DNA from: an uncultured Allobaculum sp.
GTDB taxonomy: Bacteria > Bacillota_I > Bacilli_A > Erysipelotrichales > Erysipelotrichaceae
Assembly: GCA_910579655.1 (NCBI GenBank)
Contig: CAJTVE010000039.1
Span: forward strand, 1-31,415
Direction of reading: 5' to 3'
Length of the DNA stretch: 31,415 bases
In this document: positions 23,961 to 31,415 of the stretch, one piece after another
How the letters are laid out: each line of letters begins with the position of its first letter
How positions within the stretch are numbered: position 1 is the first letter of the stretch
Notes under the pieces: generated by a model
Database searches by the model: none
What the model was told of the DNA's origin: nothing
What the model saw: only the letters and a program-made list of their open reading frames with translations
Translations under genes and position numbers: made by a program

Positions 23961-25433
23961 TTAGTCGATATCTTCACCATTGGATTCGATAACTTTCTTG
24001 TACCAGTAGAAAGAATCTTTCTTGCTGCGAGAGAAATCACCGGTTCCATCATCGTGACGATCCACATAAATGAAGCCATAGCGCTTTGCATACTGACCAG
24101 TTCCTGCAGAAACCAGGTCGATTGGGCCCCATGTTGTATATCCGATTAATGGTACGCCATCTTCGATGGCTTCGTTCATGGCTTTGATATGTGGACGGAA
24201 GTAATCAATGCGATACTGGTCATGGATGGATCCATCTTCTTCAACAGTATCAAAAGCACCAAAACCGTTTTCGACGATCATTAATGGAGTCTGTGGATAA
24301 CGATCATGCAAAATGTTCAGGGTATAACGCAGGCCTTCAGGGTCAATCTGCCAGCCCCAGTCAGAAGCTTTCAGATAGGGGTTCTTCACACCGGCAGACA
24401 GGTTGCCAGCTGTTTTTTCTGCGTCTGGATCTACGGTTACGCAATTGGTCTGGTAGTAGGAGAAGGTATACAGATCCACGGTTCCTTCTTTGAGGATGAC
24501 TTTGTCTTCTTCCGTGATGAAAGATGGATCAATGCCGTTTTCTTTGAAGTAACGGAAGATGTAGCTTGGATATTCACCACGAACCTGAACGTCACCACAG
24601 AAGTCATTGGCAATCTGATCCTGCTTGAGGCAGGCCATGATGTCGTCTGGATTTGGGGTCAGCGGATAAAGTGTGGAGTGGGCAATCATGTTGCCGATGA
24701 CAAAGTCAGGGTTGATTTCGTGACCCATCTTCACGGTCAGGGCGGAAGCAACGAATTCATTGTGCAGGGCTTCAAAGATTCTTTGCTGGTTGCCTTTCAG
24801 TTCAGATAAAGGAATGCGGTCTGTCGAATTGATGTCTTCTTCTTCCATGACACCAAGTCCATATAAAGCCCCCAGGGCACTGTGGCCAGCCATGCAGGCA
24901 ATATTGATTTCGTTGAACGTCAGCCAGTATTTCACTTTGTCTTTATAGCGTTCAAAGACAGTTCTGGCATATTTGACGAACAGATCGATGGTCTTGCGAT
25001 TGGAGAAACCACCGTATTTCGTCACGATATTCCATGGAATTTCATAGTGGCAAAGCGTAACGAGCGGGGTGATGCCGTATTTTGCGCATTCATCAAAAAC
25101 AGCATCATAGAAAGCCAGGCCGGCTTCATTTGGTTCTTCATCATCCCCATTTGGGAAAATTCGTCCCCAGTTGATGGACAGACGGAAAACATTGAAGCCC
25201 ATTTCGGCGAACAATGCGATGTCTTCTTTGTAATGATGGTAGAAGTCGATGGCTTTATGCGATGGATAGAAGGCAGTGTCATCGATCGCTGGCAGGAAGG
25301 TGCGCGGTGTATTGACATCACCGCCAAGCAGCATGTCAGGGACAGAAAGCTGCTTGCCATCTTCCAGGAACGCTCCTTCGCACTGGTTGGCTGCAACAGC
25401 ACCACCCCATAAAAAGTCTTTTGGAAAGCTCAT
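23961..25433 (-). CDS. GH1 6-phospho-beta-glucosidase, copy 2
   Basis: Same length (490) and architecture as copy 1: acid/base Glu175, nucleophile Glu388 (IVENG), intact 6-phospho motif. Residues 66-177, including the acid/base, are encoded by 335 bp of DNA identical to copy 1, while the rest differs at many positions (for example CMAGHSALGALYG here against CRGLHGGQGALYG). The ribosome site aaggagga is identical to that of copy 1. As the promoter-proximal gene it probably carries the main promoter; candidate operator and cre-like sites are at 25520-25556. Its final residues, GEDID, differ from copy 1 by one. Confidence 0.94.
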   Translation of the reverse strand: MSFPKDFLWGGAVAANQCEGAFLEDGKQLSVPDMLLGGDVNTPRTFLPAIDDTAFYPSHKAIDFYHHYKEDIALFAEMGFNVFRLSINWGRIFPNGDDEEPNEAGLAFYDAVFDECAKYGITPLVTLCHYEIPWNIVTKYGGFSNRKTIDLFVKYARTVFERYKDKVKYWLTFNEINIACMAGHSALGALYGLGVMEEEDINSTDRIPLSELKGNQQRIFEALHNEFVASALTVKMGHEINPDFVIGNMIAHSTLYPLTPNPDDIMACLKQDQIANDFCGDVQVRGEYPSYIFRYFKENGIDPSFITEEDKVILKEGTVDLYTFSYYQTNCVTVDPDAEKTAGNLSAGVKNPYLKASDWGWQIDPEGLRYTLNILHDRYPQTPLMIVENGFGAFDTVEEDGSIHDQYRIDYFRPHIKAMNEAIEDGVPLIGYTTWGPIDLVSAGTGQYAKRYGFIYVDRHDDGTGDFSRSKKDSFYWYKKVIESNGEDID

Positions 25434-25877
25434 ATTTGATCCTCCTTGGCAACTCGATTGCCTGTTTTTTTCAATTTAACAGATTTATATATCCCTGACC
25501 ATCCCTTTTTCTGCCGGAAGTTAAGCGCTTTGTTGCCGTATCAAGGAATCTGATACAAAATAATCTTTTTATGCTTATAAACCAGATTCATCGTTTCGCT
25601 GGCAGAGGCGGCCCTGGGCGGCAGGTCAGTTTTCCATCTTTTTCAGGCTGCCGGGCCTGAAAAAAAAGAAAGCGACCTCTTCACCTACGCCAGGACAGGA
25701 ATTCTGACTGGAAACAAAGAATCCAGCCTAATGCTGAAATGGAACGGAAAGGGAATGGATGAGATTGATTGTCATGAAGGAACATCAGGCTGGCATGGTG
25801 CGCCGCGGCCTTTTGATACGAGCGGCCAAGACAAATGGCACTTGTCAGGATAAGTGGGCAAACTGCCGAAGGCAGTT
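25434..25877. other. Intergenic region between the glucosidases and rhaD
   Basis: It contains the glucosidase regulatory sites (25520-25556) and an inverted repeat, TTTTTCAGG/CCTGAAAAA (25639-25647 with 25656-25664), without a T run on the correct side. A short AAACTGC/GCAGTTT hairpin abuts the rhaD stop (about 25868-25886). No gene is seen. Confidence 0.5.
25520..25556 (-). promoter_or_regulatory. Candidate cre-like site and operator upstream of glucosidase copy 2
   Basis: GTTAAGCGCTTTGT (25520-25533) shares the AAGCGCTT core of catabolite-response elements. Directly beside it GTATCA (25538-25543) and TGATAC (25551-25556) form a perfect inverted repeat with a seven-base gap, a typical GntR-type or LacI-type operator layout. 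Both lie about 90-120 bases before the start codon. Function is inference. Confidence 0.4.
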
Positions 25878-26702
25878 TTATTTGGTATAGAGGAAACGCT
25901 CATCAAGAGTCACTCCAAAAGCGTCCGCGACATCTCGAAAATCCTGCGGCTGAATCGTCTGCGCTTTGGCTGGAGACATACTTAAAACCTTGACGAGAAT
26001 TTCAGCCGCTTTTTCAGCCGTATGCATCAGTCCAAAGGTGGTATCAAAATCTTTACCGGCCGCAAACGTGCCATGGTGGGCCCAGATGGCCAGATCATAG
26101 TCTTTCATTTTATTGCTTGTGGCATAGGCGATTTCAATGCTGCCGGGAACCATCCATCCGATCACGCCGACGCCTTCCGGGAAGACAACCGGGCATTCGG
26201 TAGCCATTTCCCAGAGTTCGCGGGTGAAGACTTCATCCTGTAAAGGCAAAACGAAAGTCAGGGCAATGAGGTTGGTGGTATGAGCATGGTAGATGATGCG
26301 GTAGTCTGGGTTAATGGCGACTTTTACGGCATGGTTCATTAAGTGGCTGGGCAGTTCGCTGGTTGGCTTGCCGCCGTTTTCAAAGCCATAGACGATGCGA
26401 TAATTTCTTCCAGTTTCGTCCAGCTCGATCAGACCCAGGCTTTCAAGCGGGCGGTCGCTTAAATGACGGAAGAAACGACCGGATCCGGTCACGAGAAAAT
26501 GCTCACCCCCAAGGTTTTCAACCTGGACGCCAATGGGTGTCCATGGGTTGTTTCGATTCAGTTCCAATTTCACGGCTTCGACTTCCGATGGCTTTAAACG
26601 ATAGGATAAATTGCCGCCATTGCGTTCGTGCCAGCCGAGGTCATAGCCATCGGTTCCCATCTGAATAAAAGATTGTACAAAAGGCTGTTCTAAGATCATC
26701 AT
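25878..26702 (-). CDS. rhaD: Rhamnulose-1-phosphate aldolase
   Basis: This class II aldolase (274 residues) splits L-rhamnulose-1-phosphate into dihydroxyacetone phosphate and L-lactaldehyde. Catalytic Glu116 in PTSELPSHL and zinc ligands His139 and His141 in YHAHTTN plus His210 in WAHHGTF are present, matching the E. coli enzyme. Two ATGs open the frame (26702 and 26699); either is possible after an agaaagaag site. It is the last gene of the rhaB-rhaA-rhaD series, with 196 bases after rhaA. That gap is pyrimidine-rich on the plus strand and contains no gene. Confidence 0.96.
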   Translation of the reverse strand: MMILEQPFVQSFIQMGTDGYDLGWHERNGGNLSYRLKPSEVEAVKLELNRNNPWTPIGVQVENLGGEHFLVTGSGRFFRHLSDRPLESLGLIELDETGRNYRIVYGFENGGKPTSELPSHLMNHAVKVAINPDYRIIYHAHTTNLIALTFVLPLQDEVFTRELWEMATECPVVFPEGVGVIGWMVPGSIEIAYATSNKMKDYDLAIWAHHGTFAAGKDFDTTFGLMHTAEKAAEILVKVLSMSPAKAQTIQPQDFRDVADAFGVTLDERFLYTK

Positions 26703-26898
26703 TTTTCTCTTCTTTCTACAGATCGCAGTTCGGTTGCAAACTGGCTTGTGGACAGGGATTTCTTTTCTGCTGCCGGAGAGGGCTGCCAGGCAGAATTGGC
26801 AGTCTGTTTTTGCCAGAGCTTCTGGAGAGCTGTTGACCGGCAGGATTTCTGTTTTCTTTTCTGGATTTTCTGTTTATGTTTTTTCTTTCTTTCTCTCT

Positions 26899-28140
26899 TT
26901 ATTTGCGGGCCGAAAGAACATCGTTTTCATAGGTGAGGACATCTTCTAACCAGCCCATGCTGCCATCCACATCATTGCGCCGGCAGTATTCACGCCAGAT
27001 TTCTTCGAAAGGCAGTGTTTTGAGTTCTTCTTGTAAAACCATCAGTTCGCTGAATCTGTTTTCGTCCTGGAGTTTTTCAAGACGATCATTTGGCTGGAGC
27101 AGGGCATAGAGCAGGGCTTTTTGAACATTGCGCAGGCCAACCGTCCAGGCCACGATGCGGTTGATGCTTGCATCAAAGAAGTCAGTGGCCAGGTAAACAC
27201 GGTCCAGTTCAGGATTGCAGCGAACGATTTCTCTGGCAATTTCACGAGTTTCATCATCAAACAGAACCACATGGTCACTGTCCCAGCGAACCGGGCGGGT
27301 AATGTGTAAGGCAAGATCATCAGCTAACAATAAAGCGGCAGAAATTTTATCGGAAACAACTTCGGTTGGATGGTAGTGGCCGTTATCCATCAATGGCGTC
27401 AGGTTGTTTTTGATCGCGTATCCAAAAGTCATTTCGGCACTGGCGACAGTGTAGCTTTCCATGCCGATGCCAAAGACTTTGCTTTCCAGGGCAACTTTGA
27501 CCAGGTCGCGGTCATAGTCCATGCTCAGGATTTTGTCCAGCGCTTGTTTAAACCGCTTTCTTGGAGCAAGACGGCTTCCAGGAACATCTTTGAGGCCATC
27601 AGGAATCCAGATGTTCATGACAACTTTCTGACCTGTCTGTCTGGCCATTTCTTCGGAAATGCGGATGCAGGCCTGGACATGATGGATCCAGAATTCAGCC
27701 GTTTCTGGATCGGCGCTGGAAAGGGTCAGTCCTTCGGCTTTTGGATGGGAGAAGATAGTCGGGTTGAAATCAAGTCCCATGTCATGTTTTAACGCAAAAT
27801 CAATCCAGGGCTGGAAATCTTCTGGTTTCAGCTCATCACGATCACGGTCATCTTCTTTCATGGCATAGCTGGCATGAAGATTGAGTTTCATTTTGCCAGG
27901 AACCAGGGACAGGACTTTTTCGATATCCTGCATCAGCTCTTCAGGCGTGCGGGCTTTGCCGGGATAGTTGCCGGTCGTCTGAATCCCGCCGGACAGGCTG
28001 TCACTGCCATCAAATCCGATGACATCGTCCCCTTGCCAGCAATGCATGCTGACAGGGGTTTGAGCCAGTTTTTCCATGGCTTTTTCAGGGTCGATGCCTA
28101 ACTGTTCGTATTCGCGTTTTGCGTCTTCGTAATGGGTCAT
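26899..28140 (-). CDS. rhaA: L-rhamnose isomerase
   Basis: It converts L-rhamnose to L-rhamnulose. At 413 residues it has family-normal length. It contains TPVSMHCWQGDDVIGFD (28-44), GIQTTGNYPGK (52-62), LDFNPTIFSHPKAEGLTLSS (123-142), metal-binding Glu228 in GMESYTVAS, Asp252 in LMDNGHYHPTE, and RWDSDHVV (285-292), all as in known RhaA. The gene lies between rhaB and rhaD. Its ribosome site (agaaagaggaa) is close to ATG 28140. It is likely co-transcribed with rhaB, about 225 bases upstream. Confidence 0.97.
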   Translation of the reverse strand: MTHYEDAKREYEQLGIDPEKAMEKLAQTPVSMHCWQGDDVIGFDGSDSLSGGIQTTGNYPGKARTPEELMQDIEKVLSLVPGKMKLNLHASYAMKEDDRDRDELKPEDFQPWIDFALKHDMGLDFNPTIFSHPKAEGLTLSSADPETAEFWIHHVQACIRISEEMARQTGQKVVMNIWIPDGLKDVPGSRLAPRKRFKQALDKILSMDYDRDLVKVALESKVFGIGMESYTVASAEMTFGYAIKNNLTPLMDNGHYHPTEVVSDKISAALLLADDLALHITRPVRWDSDHVVLFDDETREIAREIVRCNPELDRVYLATDFFDASINRIVAWTVGLRNVQKALLYALLQPNDRLEKLQDENRFSELMVLQEELKTLPFEEIWREYCRRNDVDGSMGWLEDVLTYENDVLSARK

Positions 28141-28365
28141 ATTGTTCCTCTTTCTAGATCGGATGCTTTGAATTGTGATGGATCTTGCTTGTTGAGAAAG
28201 ATCGCCTAGATCAAATGTTAATTTTTATATCATGTTGATTTAGGTTATATTAAAGAGTAGGGAGATCCAGCAGACTGCCAAAGGAAGCAGGCGTTTCTGG
28301 ACGAACGCAAATCAAAAGATGTATCGCAAAGCAGATCGGCGCAGATCCACTTTAAAAAAGAGAAT

Positions 28366-29727
28366 TCAGTATGTTTTTGGCTGGAAGGAATTTTCCAGAA
28401 TCGACTGGCACAGAATGTTGTCGTCTGCGGCGTGGATCTGGGCTAACAGGTTGCCGATGGCGGTTGCCTCAACCGGTCCGGCTAAAACAGTCTTGCCGGT
28501 CTCTTTGGCAATCAGTTCATTGAGATAACCGTTCTGGCAGCCACCGCCAATGATATTGATGGCTGAATAGGTTTTGCCGGTAAGATTTTCCAGCTCTAAA
28601 ACAGCCTGTCTGTAGGCATTGGCCAAAGAGCGATAAACGGCATCCGCAATCTGGCCAGGAGTCACAGGAGGCTCAATGCCGCGTTCGCGATAGTCTTCCT
28701 GAATCGTTTTGACCATATTGTCTGGATGCAGGAAGCAGGATTTATTGACATCAAAGATTTCTTCATAAGGATCCTCGCGAGCCAGCTCAATCAGCTTGGC
28801 AAAGGAGTATCTGGAGCCCAGGTTGCGCAAGACTTCCTGAATGATCCAGAGTCCCATGACATTTTTAAGCAGACGGATCTGACCATTGGCACAACCTTCA
28901 TTGGTAAAGTTCACAGCGCGGGCCGCTTCTTCAATGATCGGTTCATCGAGAATGGCACCAAGCAAAGACCAGGTTCCGGAAGAGAGAATGATCTGATCTT
29001 TAAAGGGACTGGCCAGGTAGGCGCTGGCGGTATCATGCGAAGGAACGGCAATGACTTTGCACTCAAAACCGACAGACTGAGCAACTTCAGGACGCAGGTC
29101 TCCAATGACTTTTCCAACTGGAGTGACTGGACAGAGCAGATTGGAAGAAATGCCGGCTGCTTCAAGCAGTTCAATCGATGGCTTGCGTTTTTTGCAGTCG
29201 AGCAGACCGGAAGTTGATAAGTTGGTGTATTCGTTGCACGTCTTACCGGATAACAGGAAGTTGAGATAATCCGGAACCATCAGGAAGGTTTCAGCCTGTT
29301 TGAGGCGTTCATCCTGATAGAGTTGGAAAAGTGTGTTGAAGGGCTGATATTGCAGACCATTGACCGCATACAGGCCTTCACAGGAATATTTGTTTAAAAA
29401 GGAAGCGGCACTTTGTTCATGGCGATCATCCCGGTACGCAATCGGATGGTCGATAGGGGTTTGATCCTGGTCAAGCAGGACATAATCACAGCCCCAGGTA
29501 TCAATGCCGATGGTTTCGGGCAGGTAACCAGCTGCTTTGCATTGGCGCATGCCTTCAAGAATTTGATTGAAAAGACCATTGAGATCCCAGCAGCTTCTTC
29601 CATTAGTCGATACAAGCTGGTTTTTGAATCGATAAACTTCTTCGAGTTCAAGTTTTTCATTGTTGTAAAGACCGATAATCAGACGGCCGCTGCTGGCTCC
29701 AATATCGACGGCTAAATGACAGGACAT
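28366..29727 (-). CDS. rhaB: Rhamnulokinase
   Basis: It phosphorylates L-rhamnulose at C1. The 453-residue FGGY-family kinase begins with the phosphate-binding motif AVDIGASSGRLI (6-17). It has GIDTWGCDYVLLD (about 74-86), the active-site SHDTASA and SSGTWSLLG strings, and the adenosine motif IIGGGCQNGYLN near the C-terminus. The ribosome site aaagga is eight bases before ATG. It is the promoter-proximal member of rhaBAD; the region upstream carries candidate operators and a possible leader ORF. No rhamnose transporter or rhaR-type regulator is in the window. Confidence 0.96.
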   Translation of the reverse strand: MSCHLAVDIGASSGRLIIGLYNNEKLELEEVYRFKNQLVSTNGRSCWDLNGLFNQILEGMRQCKAAGYLPETIGIDTWGCDYVLLDQDQTPIDHPIAYRDDRHEQSAASFLNKYSCEGLYAVNGLQYQPFNTLFQLYQDERLKQAETFLMVPDYLNFLLSGKTCNEYTNLSTSGLLDCKKRKPSIELLEAAGISSNLLCPVTPVGKVIGDLRPEVAQSVGFECKVIAVPSHDTASAYLASPFKDQIILSSGTWSLLGAILDEPIIEEAARAVNFTNEGCANGQIRLLKNVMGLWIIQEVLRNLGSRYSFAKLIELAREDPYEEIFDVNKSCFLHPDNMVKTIQEDYRERGIEPPVTPGQIADAVYRSLANAYRQAVLELENLTGKTYSAINIIGGGCQNGYLNELIAKETGKTVLAGPVEATAIGNLLAQIHAADDNILCQSILENSFQPKTY

Positions 29728-29903
29728 AGAGAAATTTCCTTTCTGTATAAAGGTTGAATTGGTAAAAGGTGAGACTTGGATAGTGAAAAGTGATAAAAAG
29801 CGAAAAGGGGGCAGAATTCCATACAGGGATACAGGCCGATCCTTTCAAAACAGATGACAGAAAATAAAGAGAAATTCATCATGATCATAACGGATTCAAT
29901 CAT
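29712..29903 (-). CDS. Possible leader ORF overlapping rhaB
   Basis: A 63-codon frame starts at 29903 with an excellent ribosome site (caggagaaaaca) and stops 16 bases inside rhaB. It encodes a hydrophobic, cysteine-containing sequence (MIESVMIMMNFSLFSVICFE...). The overlap would couple its translation to rhaB. No family is recognised, and composition alone does not prove it is translated. Confidence 0.3.
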   Translation of the reverse strand: MIESVMIMMNFSLFSVICFERIGLYPCMEFCPLFAFYHFSLSKSHLLPIQPLYRKEISLCPVI

Positions 29904-29949
29904 TGTTTTCTCCTGAATGCTGTCTTGTTTATGGCTTTATATTAAGTGG

Positions 29950-29973
29950 TGGAAGCGCTATTGTCGCTATCGC
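29950..29973 (-). promoter_or_regulatory. Candidate rha operator: direct repeat and cre-like core
   Basis: GCGCTATTGTCGCTATCGC (29955-29973) holds CGCTAT twice, nine bases apart. The adjoining TGGAAGCGCTATTG (29950-29963) resembles a cre site with the AAGCGCT core. Position just upstream of a possible -10 fits transcription control of rhaBAD. Inference. Confidence 0.4.
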
Positions 29974-30111
29974 AAGTTAGCAGACTTCCTGTCAGAATTT
30001 AATGAAGTGGATGAAGAGATAAAAAGGAAAAAATCCCTGTATCCATGATATCTGATGCAGATGGACGTGGAATGCCGTGGGTTTTGATACCGGGCTTTGA
30101 GGATTCAAAAG

Positions 30112-30139
30112 AAAAAGCCGCCTTCAATTGAAAGCGGCT
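30112..30139 (-). terminator. Terminator after the XRE regulator
   Basis: On the minus strand AGCCGC, a nearly palindromic TTTCAATTGAAg core and GCGGCT form a long hairpin, followed by TTTTTCTTTT. It begins about 75 bases after the regulator's stop. Confidence 0.85.
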
Positions 30140-30214
30140 GATCTGTGCATAGAGAATAGAGACAGGAAATATAATCAGAAAATAAAACAGGGATAAGAGT
30201 GCAGATTGTCAGGA

Positions 30215-30577
30215 TTAAAGATGGAGCTGAACGATATCGTCTTTGACACTTTCAACTTCAACAAGACGTTCGCAGAGAATTTTAATGGTCTCTTTGTTCA
30301 GTTCAGAAAGCCTGCGGTATTCCTCGATGAGCAGCTGCTCATCGATGGAAAGAACGATGGGTGATGCGTTGGCGGGATCGTCGAGACCCAGCAGATAGGA
30401 GATGGAAACATCCAGATAATCGGAAATTGCCTGAAGCTTTTCCTGCGGGATGTTTTTAACCCGGTCTGATTCATATTTTGAAATAGAAGTCGCAGTAACC
30501 CCAATGGCGTGAGCTACATCTTCCAGCGTTTTTTCTCGTTTTAAGCGCGCGTCCCGCAATCTCTGTCCCGTTGTCAT
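30215..30577 (-). CDS. XRE-family helix-turn-helix regulator
   Basis: This 120-residue protein has a Cro/C1-type HTH at about residues 4-62: LRDARLKREKTLEDVAHAIG, then VTATSISKYESDR as turn and recognition helix, then ISDYLDVSISYLLG, the typical closing helix. The C-terminal half (about 75-120) is a charged helical region, possibly for dimerisation. A site (ataaggg) sits three to nine bases before ATG 30577. It stands alone with its own terminator and no phage or toxin neighbours, so its target is unknown; it could regulate itself or the rha genes downstream (inference). Confidence 0.9.
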   Translation of the reverse strand: MTTGQRLRDARLKREKTLEDVAHAIGVTATSISKYESDRVKNIPQEKLQAISDYLDVSISYLLGLDDPANASPIVLSIDEQLLIEEYRRLSELNKETIKILCERLVEVESVKDDIVQLHL

Positions 30578-30900
30578 GCCCTTATTTTATACCGTCACGC
30601 CAGAAAAACATGACAGGCTAGCGCAAAAAGATAAATCTTTTCTTGTCGGATACAAATCTGAATTGAATCTACACTTTCCGGACAGAAAAAACAGTTGATA
30701 TTCAAAAAGCTCTGGATGGGGCGTCATCCAAAAGAGTGGAGAAGTACCTGAAAATGGCTGGAAAGTGACTGGGCAAAAAGTTGATGGTGATCCTGGATTA
30801 TCGGAAAAATGGAATGAAAAAGGAAGAGCAGAGTTCTCAAAAAGAAACAGGACAGAGCAGGCAAGAATCCGAACAGTCTGGACTTGGGAAGGGCAAAAGA
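30578..30900. other. Non-coding stretch
   Basis: Short overlapping frames on both strands lack ribosome sites and recognisable protein. I see no RNA family. The XRE promoter should be at its left end. Confidence 0.4.
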
Positions 30901-30962
30901 AAAAAAGAAGCAGGGAGATATCTGCTTCCAAATTCCAAAAAAAAGACCTGAAATTCAGGCCG
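30901..30962 (-). terminator. Two tandem terminators after tRNA-Ser
   Basis: On the minus strand the first hairpin is CCTGA-AAT-TCAGG type (30947-30959), followed by eight T residues (30937-30944). The second is GAAGCAG (complement of 30922-30928) with CTGCTTC (complement of 30907-30913), followed by TTTTTT. Both are oriented to end the tRNA-Ser transcript. Confidence 0.75.
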
Positions 30963-30976
30963 GTAATCTATACAAC

Positions 30977-31006
30977 GCAAATCAAATTCGTTTTAATTTG
31001 ATTTGC
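30977..31006 (-). other. 12-bp perfect hairpin next to the tRNA-Ser 3' end
   Basis: GCAAATCAAATT (30977-30988) pairs with AATTTGATTTGC (30995-31006) around a six-base loop. It lies 14 bases past the tRNA and has no T run after it, so it may protect or guide processing of the tRNA precursor. Confidence 0.65.
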
Positions 31007-31019
31007 AGTTATTTTCAAA

Positions 31020-31109
31020 TGGCGGAGTTGCAGGGATTCGAACCCTGGGTAAGATTGCTCCTACACAGCCTTTCCAAGACTGCACCTTAAACCGCTCGGA
31101 CACAACTCC
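31020..31109 (-). tRNA. tRNA-Ser, anticodon GGA
   Basis: On the minus strand the acceptor GGAGTTG pairs with CAACTCC, followed by G-CCA encoded in the DNA. The anticodon arm is CAGTC-TTGGAAA-GGCTG with GGA as anticodon. The T arm has GGGTTCGAATCCC. The long variable arm (about TGTAGGAGCAATCTTACC) is typical for serine. Length 90 nt with CCA. Confidence 0.96.
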
Positions 31110-31129
31110 ATTCGCCTTAGCTCCTATTT

Positions 31130-31158
31130 AGAATACAAAATTCAGAACCAGATGTCAA
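31130..31158 (-). promoter_or_regulatory. Promoter of tRNA-Ser
   Basis: On the minus strand TTGACA (31153-31158), exactly 17 bases, then TATTCT (31130-31135), about 20 bases before the tRNA 5' end. A consensus -35 with ideal spacing. Confidence 0.88.
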
Positions 31159-31372
31159 ACAGAAAATTTTATTTTTTTAGAAGTTTGACTGGAACTGATT
31201 TTTGTTTTCCAGAAGACATCTTCGCTGAAGATCTTTCCCGGACGCAGGTAAGATACTACCAGAAAGAATCAGAGGCGTCCAGTCAAACTGGATAATTTGT
31301 AAAATATTTTATAATCGGATGGAATTATCGTCTGATATGTTACTGTTCACACCCTATTAAAAAGACACGACG

Positions 31373-31413
31373 AAAAGACAAGTTTGCTCATCATTTTACA
31401 AGCTTGTCTTTTT
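31373..31413. terminator. Terminator at the right edge
   Basis: AAAAGACAAG (31373-31382) pairs with CTTGTCTTTT (31403-31412) with a 20-base loop. A T run follows on the plus strand and an A run precedes, so it could serve either strand; the gene it ends is outside the window or is an unseen small RNA. Confidence 0.7.
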
Positions 31414-31415
31414 GA

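Larger units (their letters stand above)
29728..30214. other. Regulatory region upstream of rhaB
   Basis: It contains the possible leader ORF, a 9-bp-period direct repeat with a cre-like core (29950-29973) and the XRE terminator (30112-30139). AT-rich TAATATAAA at about 29937-29945 (minus strand) may hold the -10 box. No other gene is seen. Confidence 0.45.
31110..31415. other. Right-end non-coding region
   Basis: It contains the tRNA-Ser promoter, a 12-bp inverted repeat (31182-31193 with 31278-31289), a TATAAT at 31310-31315 and a terminator at the end. No coding frame is seen. Confidence 0.45.

Noticed and set aside
25639..25664. TTTTTCAGG/CCTGAAAAA hairpin as the rhaD terminator
   Set aside because: The bases after the stem on the minus strand are A-rich, not T-rich, so it does not fit a normal terminator.
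26734..26949. Short frames in the rhaA-rhaD gap
   Set aside because: They arise from a pyrimidine-rich tract, lack ribosome sites and run into rhaA antisense.
30587..31001. Frames beside the XRE gene
   Set aside because: Low-complexity, no ribosome sites, and they run across terminator hairpins.

Overview
The window reads as chromosomal DNA of a low-to-mid-GC Bacillota (Firmicutes). Strong AAGGAGG-type ribosome sites, short intergenic gaps, rho-independent terminators and CCA-encoding tRNA genes point that way. The gene mix (rhamnose operon, two 6-phospho-beta-glucosidases, NagA, YitT, stand-alone ClpB, Sir2) fits a gut-type Erysipelotrichia-like commensal. That placement is inference; the sequence shows no species-level marker that I recognise. 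There is no CRISPR array, insertion sequence or prophage.

Layout. Bases 1-470 are the end of an rRNA operon: the last bases of 23S rRNA, a long spacer with hairpins, a short 5S rRNA and its terminator. A decayed AbiEi-type antitoxin fragment (495-677, minus) follows. Next is a TetR regulator, ABC ATPase and ABC-2 permease operon (769-3049) with a perfect 17-bp palindrome over the TetR ribosome-site region. Bases 3050-6260 hold a small membrane protein, a large acidic helical protein split by a one-base frameshift (4337-5990), and a broken small ORF. The minus strand then carries an AlkD-like DNA repair protein, an L-asparaginase, tRNA-Leu(TAG) and a small acidic protein.

From 9.6 to 18.2 kb there is a roughly 1-kb gene-poor stretch with short repeats, then a membrane-anchored protein with a duplicated outer domain, tRNA-Thr(CGT), and a secreted M23 peptidase. 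These are followed by an rsmF-like methyltransferase coupled to a YitT membrane protein, and nagA coupled to a transaldolase-fold protein that has lost both key catalytic residues. clpB and a sirtuin lacking half of its zinc site follow, each with its own terminator.

From 22.3 to 29.9 kb the minus strand is devoted to sugars: two tandem GH1 6-phospho-beta-glucosidases that share a 335-bp perfectly identical tract, and the rhaB-rhaA-rhaD operon, which turns L-rhamnose into dihydroxyacetone phosphate and lactaldehyde. Candidate cre-like and operator-like sites lie upstream of both groups. The right end has a small XRE regulator and tRNA-Ser(GGA) with a textbook promoter and several stacked hairpins downstream.

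I did not find a clear new multi-gene defence or mobile system. The best candidates for undescribed biology are the transaldolase-like pseudoenzyme coupled to nagA, the sirtuin with a half zinc site, the frameshifted acidic protein, and the duplicated-domain membrane protein near a secreted peptidase.
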